A stretch of DNA of 5,829 nucleotides from an uncultured Porphyromonadaceae bacterium (GTDB lineage Bacteria; Bacteroidota; Bacteroidia; Bacteroidales; Muribaculaceae), in NCBI GenBank assembly GCA_900549445.1, contig UROS01000147.1, forward strand, positions 1-5,829, read 5' to 3'. The translations under genes were made by a program, and so were the position numbers. The notes under the pieces were generated by a model. The model did no database searches, was not told the DNA's origin, and saw only the letters and a program-made list of their open reading frames with translations. Each line of letters starts with the position of its first letter. The stretch's first letter is position 1. Shown here piece after piece: positions 1 through 3,929 of the stretch.

Positions 1-6
1 ATTGAG

Positions 7-50
7 GCGCTGCCCTGCAGCGCAGTTTGCGGCTACGCCGCTATTTTTTA
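7..50 (+). terminator. Tandem hairpins and T-run, probable plus-strand terminator
   Basis: GCGCTGC (7-13) pairs with GCAGCGC (17-23) over 7 bp with a 3-nt loop. GCGGC (29-33) pairs with GCCGC (37-41) around TAC and is followed by TATTTTTT (42-49). A T-run on the plus side of the stem makes this a terminator for plus-strand transcription. It would serve a gene lying left of the window and converging on the ribosomal cluster. No plus-strand coding can be supported within 1-163. It could also be a structured intergenic repeat. Confidence 0.5.
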
Positions 51-100
51 ACAACCGGGGTTTTACATTGACCCGTTTATGTTATTTATGTCGGGGGGGA

Positions 101-142
101 GGAAAACAGAACAGGCTGCGACCCGCGGGGGGTGCAGCCTGT
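101..142 (-). terminator. Hairpin terminator of the rpmB-rpmG-DUF4295 operon
   Basis: On the minus strand ACAGGCTGC (142-134) pairs perfectly over 9 bp with GCAGCCTGT (119-111). The 14-nt loop can itself form a few G-C pairs. The stem is followed by TCTGTTTTCC (110-101), a modest T-rich tail. It starts 21 nt after the DUF4295 stop. This is the expected place and form of an intrinsic terminator, although the T-run is short. Confidence 0.7.
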
Positions 143-163
143 CGGTATAAGTTGGAGGGATAA

Positions 164-313
164 TTATTTAAGGGTTTCCTTAACGAGATCGTTGGGAACC
201 ATCTGTTCCTGGAAGGTGTAGGCGCCGGTTTTGGGCGACTTAACAACTTTGATGACCTTGCTGTAAGTACGGCCTTCGCCTTTCTGCAGTGATGCAACGG
301 TTTTCTTTGCCAT
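164..313 (-). CDS. DUF4295 protein, probable Bacteroidota ribosomal protein bL38
   Basis: A 49-aa basic protein runs from ATG at 313 to TAA at 164-166. It starts MAKKTVASLQKGEGRTYSKV, continues IKVVKSPKTGAYTFQEQ, and ends MVPNDLVKETLK. I recognise this as the DUF4295 family, found almost only in Bacteroidota and encoded directly after rpmB and rpmG, as here. From memory, the Flavobacterium johnsoniae ribosome structure identified this family as a new large-subunit protein named bL38; I cannot verify that here. The gap to the rpmG stop is 17 nt, so it is the third gene of the transcript, and the hairpin at 101-142 follows its stop. Small, Lys-rich composition fits an rRNA-binding protein. A longer unrelated frame on the same strand (82-297) is a shadow of this gene. 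Confidence 0.93.
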   Translation of the reverse strand: MAKKTVASLQKGEGRTYSKVIKVVKSPKTGAYTFQEQMVPNDLVKETLK

Positions 314-330
314 GGGTCAAGTCTGTTAAA

Positions 331-519
331 TTATTTGATTTCTTTGTGAACGGTAACTCTCTTGAGGATGGGGTTGTATTTTTTCAGCTCCAGACGCTCA
401 GTAGTGTTTTTGCGGTTTTTGGTGGTGATATAACGGGAGGTTCCGGGCATACCGCTTGCCTTGTGCTCGGTGCATTCGAGGATGACCTGAACGCGATTAC
501 CTTTAGCTTTCTTTGCCAT
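331..519 (-). CDS. rpmG: 50S ribosomal protein bL33
   Basis: This 62-aa basic protein of the large subunit carries the bL33 signature: a K-rich start, VQVILECTEHK (11-21), SRYITTKNRKNT (28-39) and LELKKYNPILKR (43-54). Only one Cys (C16) remains of the two CxxC pairs of zinc-binding paralogues, so this is the zinc-free C-minus form typical of Bacteroidota. The start ATG at 519 lies 5 nt after the rpmB stop. The bases just before it (AAGGAAG) resemble a Shine-Dalgarno, but they sit only about 2 nt from the ATG, and coupling to rpmB translation is more likely to deliver ribosomes. Confidence 0.97.
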   Translation of the reverse strand: MAKKAKGNRVQVILECTEHKASGMPGTSRYITTKNRKNTTERLELKKYNPILKRVTVHKEIK

Positions 520-524
520 CTTCC

Positions 525-785
525 TTAAAGAATATCTAAGTATTTGATTTCAGTTAAATAACCCTTCTGAGCAGCTTCTTTGATTGCTGCATCGAGACCT
601 TTCTTGTTGATGGTGCGGAGACCTGCGGCAGAGATGGTCAGAGAAATCCAAGCCTGCTCCTCAACCCAGAAGAACTTTTTGTTGAAGAGGTTGACATCGA
701 ATTTACGCTTTGTGCGACGCTTGGAGTGCGACACATTATTGCCCACCATCGCTTTCTTGCCTGTGATTTGACAAACTTTTGACAT
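525..785 (-). CDS. rpmB: 50S ribosomal protein bL28
   Basis: This 86-aa basic protein is part of the large ribosomal subunit. The N-terminal MSKVCQITGKKAMVGNNVSHSKRRTKR is the typical bL28 signature (given here as positions 1-27 with key motifs QITGKK, GNNVSHS and KRRTKR), and ISAAGLRTINKKGLDAA (52-68) is the conserved C-terminal half. The length matches Bacteroidota bL28. It has a single Cys (C5), so it is the form without a zinc site. The ATG at 785 is preceded by A-rich sequence without a Shine-Dalgarno, usual for this phylum. It is the first gene of the cluster, downstream of the promoter at 909-940, and ends 5 nt before rpmG. Confidence 0.97.
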   Translation of the reverse strand: MSKVCQITGKKAMVGNNVSHSKRRTKRKFDVNLFNKKFFWVEEQAWISLTISAAGLRTINKKGLDAAIKEAAQKGYLTEIKYLDIL

Positions 786-854
786 GGCTGTTGGTTTTTA
801 TCTCTTGATTATTGTTTTTACAGTCTGATACCGGAGCAACACATCTCATATCGC

Positions 855-877
855 GACTAAATGCATCATTTTTAGTC
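855..877 (-). promoter_or_regulatory. Inverted repeat in the rpmB leader
   Basis: GACTAAA (877-871 on the minus strand) pairs perfectly with TTTAGTC (861-855) across a 9-nt loop. With a small bulge, two more pairs (TG/CA) can form inside. The hairpin lies in the predicted 5' leader about 70 nt before the rpmB start. Ribosomal-protein operons are often controlled by leader structures that bind one of their products, so an autoregulatory role is possible. The stem is AT-rich and short, so this is weak evidence. Confidence 0.35.
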
Positions 878-908
878 ACTTTCAAGCGTTATCCGGCAAA
901 CATGGGTG

Positions 909-940
909 CAAAGTAAGCAATTTTTTCCGACGTCAGCAAA
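909..940 (-). promoter_or_regulatory. Bacteroidetes-type promoter for the rpmB cluster
   Basis: Read on the minus strand, TTTG (940-937) is followed after 20 nt by TTACTTTG (916-909). This fits the primary-sigma pattern known for Bacteroides, TTTG at about -33 and TAnnTTTG at about -7, with one mismatch in the -7 element. The C and A following the -7 box are also common in this group. Transcription would begin near 902-905, leaving a leader of about 120 nt before rpmB. The element was found by eye, with no experimental support. Confidence 0.6.
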
Positions 941-1003
941 TATTGGAATTAAAATTAGCAACTGTTCACAAATTTTAATAATTCTGACGGCCGGGCCGAT
1001 GAG

Positions 1004-1522
1004 CTATCTGCCGTAGCGCGCAACCTGAAGGATGAAGGGGAAACCTTCTTTGAGCATCATTGATCTGTCGGCTTTCACGCGGCGCCAGGCTTGGGCGGCT
1101 TCTTCGGGGGTTGAGCAGGTTTCGGCTATGACATAGTAGAGGGGCTCGCGGGTGTTGACGATCATCGCACGGGGATAGCCGGCGGAGAGCAGACGGGTGC
1201 GCATGGCCTTAGCGTTGAATATCTGCTTGAACTGACTGACGACGATGTTGTAGCGGAGCACGCTGTCGCGGGAGGCGCCGCCATCTTTGGGGTATCCGAC
1301 GTATTCGGTCTGCATGGGGATGGAGTCGGAGCCGGAGACGAGGGCGGTTCTGTGGGCTGCGTTGCGGAATCGGGCGTAGATGGTGGAGTCGACGCCTGAA
1401 CTCTCTTTCTGGTGCCCGACGGCAGTCTCGTAGGCGCTGCGGTAGTTTTTTTCGCTGGTCTTGCAGGCGGTGACGGCTGCAAGGAGGGCGAGGATGATAG
1501 CGAGAACGGGAAATTTTTTCAT
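1004..1522 (-). CDS. SPOR-domain lipoprotein
   Basis: This 172-aa protein has a lipoprotein signal: MKK, a hydrophobic run, then VTAC with the probable lipidated C20. The following residues (KTSEK) do not form the strongly acidic surface-export signal described for Bacteroidota lipoproteins, so I infer a periplasm-facing anchor. Residues about 25-85 are polar and probably a flexible linker. Residues about 90-168 match the SPOR pattern: YNIVVSQF at the first strand, NAKAMRTRLLSAGYPRAMIV as helix and second strand, YYVIAETCSTPEEAAQAW, and a final hydrophobic strand (FPFILQVARYG). SPOR domains bind glycan strands stripped of stem peptides at division sites. The ATG at 1522 gives a complete signal peptide, and upstream sequence is only a 19-nt gap after the phosphoesterase gene, so it is probably the last gene of that operon. 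A role in cell division or envelope maintenance is inference from the domain. Confidence 0.85.
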   Translation of the reverse strand: MKKFPVLAIILALLAAVTACKTSEKNYRSAYETAVGHQKESSGVDSTIYARFRNAAHRTALVSGSDSIPMQTEYVGYPKDGGASRDSVLRYNIVVSQFKQIFNAKAMRTRLLSAGYPRAMIVNTREPLYYVIAETCSTPEEAAQAWRRVKADRSMMLKEGFPFILQVARYGR

Positions 1523-1541
1523 AATTCGTAAGTGTTGACGG

Positions 1542-2045
1542 TTATTGTGTGCGGCGCCCGAGCTCGATAACTTCGAGACCGGCGATGGTGCCGGCGTCGA
1601 GGGTGAGGCGGACGAGAGTGCGCTGCTTCTGCCAGCCGTGGTAGCCGGCGGCTCCGGGGTTGATATGGAGGAGGTTGAGCTCGCGGTCGGGCATTACTTT
1701 AAGGATGTGGCTGTGGCCGGCCACCATAATCCGCGGGCCTGAATGGCCGAGATGCTGACGGATGCCAGGAGCATAGCGCCCGGGATATCCGCCGATGTGG
1801 GTGAGGAAGACGCTGACGCCCTCGACTGTGAACTCGAGCGACTCGGGGCATCGGCGGCAGACATCGCCGTGGTCGATGTTGCCGCGTACGGCGCGTACGA
1901 CGGGGCACACCTGCTCGAGGCGCCGGATGATGTCGATGTCGCCGACGTCGCCGGCATGCCAGATTTCGTCGCAGTCGCGGAAGTGGGCTGCGTAGCGGTC
2001 GTCCCAGCAGGAGTGGGTGTCGGAAAGGATGCCGATTTTTTTCAT
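1542..2045 (-). CDS. YfcE/MJ0936-family metallophosphoesterase
   Basis: This 167-aa protein is the usual size for the small calcineurin-like phosphodiesterases (YfcE/MJ0936), which hydrolyse phosphodiester bonds with two metal ions. The metal-binding motifs appear in family order: SDTH (8-11, with D9 and H11), HAGD (30-33, with D33), GN (55-56) in RGNID, TH (82-83), GHSH (110-113) and a conserved NPGA (129-132). There is no signal peptide, so it is cytoplasmic. Its ATG (2045-2043) shares one base with the TGA of the GH13 gene (2047-2045), giving TGATG, which suggests translational coupling. The gene ends 19 nt before the SPOR lipoprotein gene. The physiological substrate of this family is mostly unknown, and nothing here ties it to sugar metabolism beyond shared transcription. 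Family assignment is firm; the specific function is not. Confidence 0.92.
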   Translation of the reverse strand: MKKIGILSDTHSCWDDRYAAHFRDCDEIWHAGDVGDIDIIRRLEQVCPVVRAVRGNIDHGDVCRRCPESLEFTVEGVSVFLTHIGGYPGRYAPGIRQHLGHSGPRIMVAGHSHILKVMPDRELNLLHINPGAAGYHGWQKQRTLVRLTLDAGTIAGLEVIELGRRTQ

Positions 2046-3904
2046 CAGTTTTCGAGGATGTAGAGGGCGCGTGCGGGGAAGGTCATCTCTTCGGTTACAG
2101 TGAACGGCTCGCCGGTGAGCATGTCGGTGAGGGTGGTGCCTACGGGGAGGATTTCGAGGGTGCGCTCCATGGTTGTGGTGACGGGGGAGTCGTTGCCGTT
2201 CATCATTACGATGACCCGTTTGTCGGCGAGGCGGCGTTCGTAGACGTAGATGCCGTTTTCAGGCATGAAGTGCTTGAGCGAGCCGCGGGCAATGACGTCG
2301 TTTCCGCGGCGCCAGTTGAGGAGCTTTGCCATGAAATCGTGGGCCTCGTTCTGGAGGGGGGTGCGGCCTTCGGTGGTAAAGGCGCTGACGGAGTCGCCGG
2401 GGAAGCCGCCGGGGAAGTCGCGGCGCACGAAGCCGTCGCTTTTCTCCTTGGATCCGTTCATGAGGATTTCGGTGCCGTAGTAGATCTGCGGAATGCCGCG
2501 CGAGGTGAGGAGGAACGCTATGGCCTGCTTCCACCATCCGAGTGAGTCGGGCTGCTCGAGGAGGAACCGGTCGGTGTCGTGGTTGTCGAGGAAAGTGAGG
2601 ATTTTCGAGGGGTCGGGGAAGAGGTAGTCGAGCGAGAGATGGTCGTAGATCTCGTTGAGTCCGGAAAGGCGGTCGGTCTGGCCGGAGAAAGCGTCGCGCG
2701 CCTTGAGAGAGAGGACGAAATCCATTACGGACGGGAGGCGCGGATCGCCGTCGGGGTTGACTTTCGATCCCCGCTGCCAGTAAGCCTCGCCGCCTTCGTT
2801 GTTGTACCAGCATTCACCTACGATGTTGAAGTTGGGATACTCTTTTTCGACGGCGTCGATCCACGATGCCATGCCCTTGAAGTCGGCGTAGGGGTAGGTG
2901 TCCATGCGGATGCCGTCGATGCCCGACGATTCAATCCACCATATGGAGTTCTGGATGAGGTATTTCATGACGTGGGGGTTGCGCTGGTTGAGGTCGGGCA
3001 TAGCCTCGACAAACCAGCCGTCGACGGTGCGCCGGCGGTCGTAGTCGCTGACGTAGGGGTCGTGGAGAGTGGAGAGGCGGAAGTTGGTCTGCACGAAAGA
3101 GTCGGGGAAGTTGTACCAGTCTTTCATGGGCATGTTTTTCATCCAGGGGTGGTTGCTGCCGGTGTGGTTGAAAATCATGTCCATCACCACTTTTATGCCG
3201 CGGCTGTGGGCATCGTCGACAAATTCGTTCCACTCGGCGTTGGAGCCGAAGCGGGGGTCGATGGAGTAGTAGTCGGTGGTGGCGTAGCCGTGGTAGGATC
3301 CGCCGGGCATGTCGTTGGTAAGCACGGGGTTGACCCATACGGCGGTGACTCCGAGCGAGTCGAGGTAGCCGAGATGCCGGCGCATGCCGGCAATGTCGCC
3401 TCCGTGGCGGGCGTTGGGGTCGCGGCGGTTGTTACGGACGGGGTATTCGAGATTCCGGTTTCGCGAGGCGGCGGAGTCTTTGCCGGCCCGGGCGAAACGG
3501 TCGGGCATTATGAGGTAGAGCACGTCGGAGGCGTCGAATCCGCCGTGCTGAGCCGCATTCTCGCGGCGCTGCCGCAGCTCGTAGGGGACAATGACGGAAT
3601 TTTTCCTGCCTTTCTCAGTGGTGAATTTCAGATCGATGGTGCCGGGCTGCGCCTGCGGCGTGACGTCGAGATAGAGGATCAGGTAGTCGGGGCTGTCGGT
3701 GCGTACTGTTTCGAGGAGGCTGACGCCGGGATAGGAGAAAGATACGTCGGCGCTGCCTATGTTTTTGCCGCTGACCATGAGCTGGAGGGTATCCTGCGCC
3801 ATACCCGTCCACCAGAAGGGCGGTTCGACGCGGTCTATTTTCGGGGTTGCCATTGATAGTAGAAATGATGCCATGATGGCGGTGAGAAGGATTATACGTT
3901 TCAT
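2045..3904 (-). CDS. Secreted GH13 alpha-glucan hydrolase (SusA / neopullulanase / cyclomaltodextrinase type)
   Basis: This complete 619-aa protein should hydrolyse alpha-1,4-glucosidic bonds in maltooligosaccharides, cyclodextrins or pullulan-like glucans. Residues 1-19 form a signal peptide (MKRIILL, hydrophobic core, SMA before T20) with no lipobox cysteine, so a soluble periplasmic enzyme is expected. Residues about 22-110 look like the beta-sandwich N-domain of bacteroidal cyclomaltodextrinases, 124-535 are the (beta/alpha)8 barrel, and about 545-619 the C-terminal beta domain. All GH13 signatures are present: region I DMIFNH (242-247), the MPDLN motif (302-306), region II GIRMDTYPY with nucleophile D335, region III GECWY with acid/base E364, and region IV FLDNHD with D443. 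The length is close to that of SusA of Bacteroides thetaiotaomicron (about 617 aa, from memory). The ATG at 3904 is followed by a good signal sequence, and no Shine-Dalgarno precedes it. The stop overlaps the next start. No susR, susC or susD is seen here. Exact substrate (neopullulanase, cyclomaltodextrinase or alpha-amylase) cannot be decided from sequence alone. Confidence 0.93.
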   Translation of the reverse strand: MKRIILLTAIMASFLLSMATPKIDRVEPPFWWTGMAQDTLQLMVSGKNIGSADVSFSYPGVSLLETVRTDSPDYLILYLDVTPQAQPGTIDLKFTTEKGRKNSVIVPYELRQRRENAAQHGGFDASDVLYLIMPDRFARAGKDSAASRNRNLEYPVRNNRRDPNARHGGDIAGMRRHLGYLDSLGVTAVWVNPVLTNDMPGGSYHGYATTDYYSIDPRFGSNAEWNEFVDDAHSRGIKVVMDMIFNHTGSNHPWMKNMPMKDWYNFPDSFVQTNFRLSTLHDPYVSDYDRRRTVDGWFVEAMPDLNQRNPHVMKYLIQNSIWWIESSGIDGIRMDTYPYADFKGMASWIDAVEKEYPNFNIVGECWYNNEGGEAYWQRGSKVNPDGDPRLPSVMDFVLSLKARDAFSGQTDRLSGLNEIYDHLSLDYLFPDPSKILTFLDNHDTDRFLLEQPDSLGWWKQAIAFLLTSRGIPQIYYGTEILMNGSKEKSDGFVRRDFPGGFPGDSVSAFTTEGRTPLQNEAHDFMAKLLNWRRGNDVIARGSLKHFMPENGIYVYERRLADKRVIVMMNGNDSPVTTTMERTLEILPVGTTLTDMLTGEPFTVTEEMTFPARALYILEN

Positions 3905-3929
3905 TCTGAATGGTTTGGAAAAGAGTAAG

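Larger units (their letters stand above)
786..1003 (-). other. Intergenic region before the ribosomal-protein genes
   Basis: These 218 nt separate the SPOR lipoprotein stop from the rpmB start and carry no credible gene in either direction. They are AT-rich compared with the upstream operon. They contain a candidate minus-strand promoter (909-940) and a leader with an inverted repeat (855-877). A short GC inverted repeat lies just after the SPOR stop (988-998), but its centre is one base and no T-run follows, so a terminator between the two operons is not clearly present and read-through is possible. Confidence 0.7.

Noticed and set aside
1..51. C-terminal end of a plus-strand gene (frame open from base 1 to TAA at 49-51)
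   Set aside because: Only 16 codons are visible, and they coincide with two strong hairpins and the T-run, which fits non-coding terminator sequence better.
988..998. CGGCC-G-GGCCG inverted repeat after the SPOR lipoprotein stop, as a terminator
   Set aside because: Only a 4-bp stem with a 3-nt loop can form and there is no T-run directly after it, so it is too weak to call.
1743..2063. Plus-strand frame opposite the phosphoesterase gene
   Set aside because: It is antisense to a gene with all metallophosphoesterase motifs, and its Asp/Ala/Val-rich product reflects the complementary codon pattern.
2579..3856. Long plus-strand open frame (425 codons) opposite the GH13 gene
   Set aside because: It lies wholly antisense to a gene with complete catalytic motifs. 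Its product is an unbroken run of Val/Gly/Ala/Glu-rich sequence with no domain, which is what a GC-rich codon pattern produces on the opposite strand.
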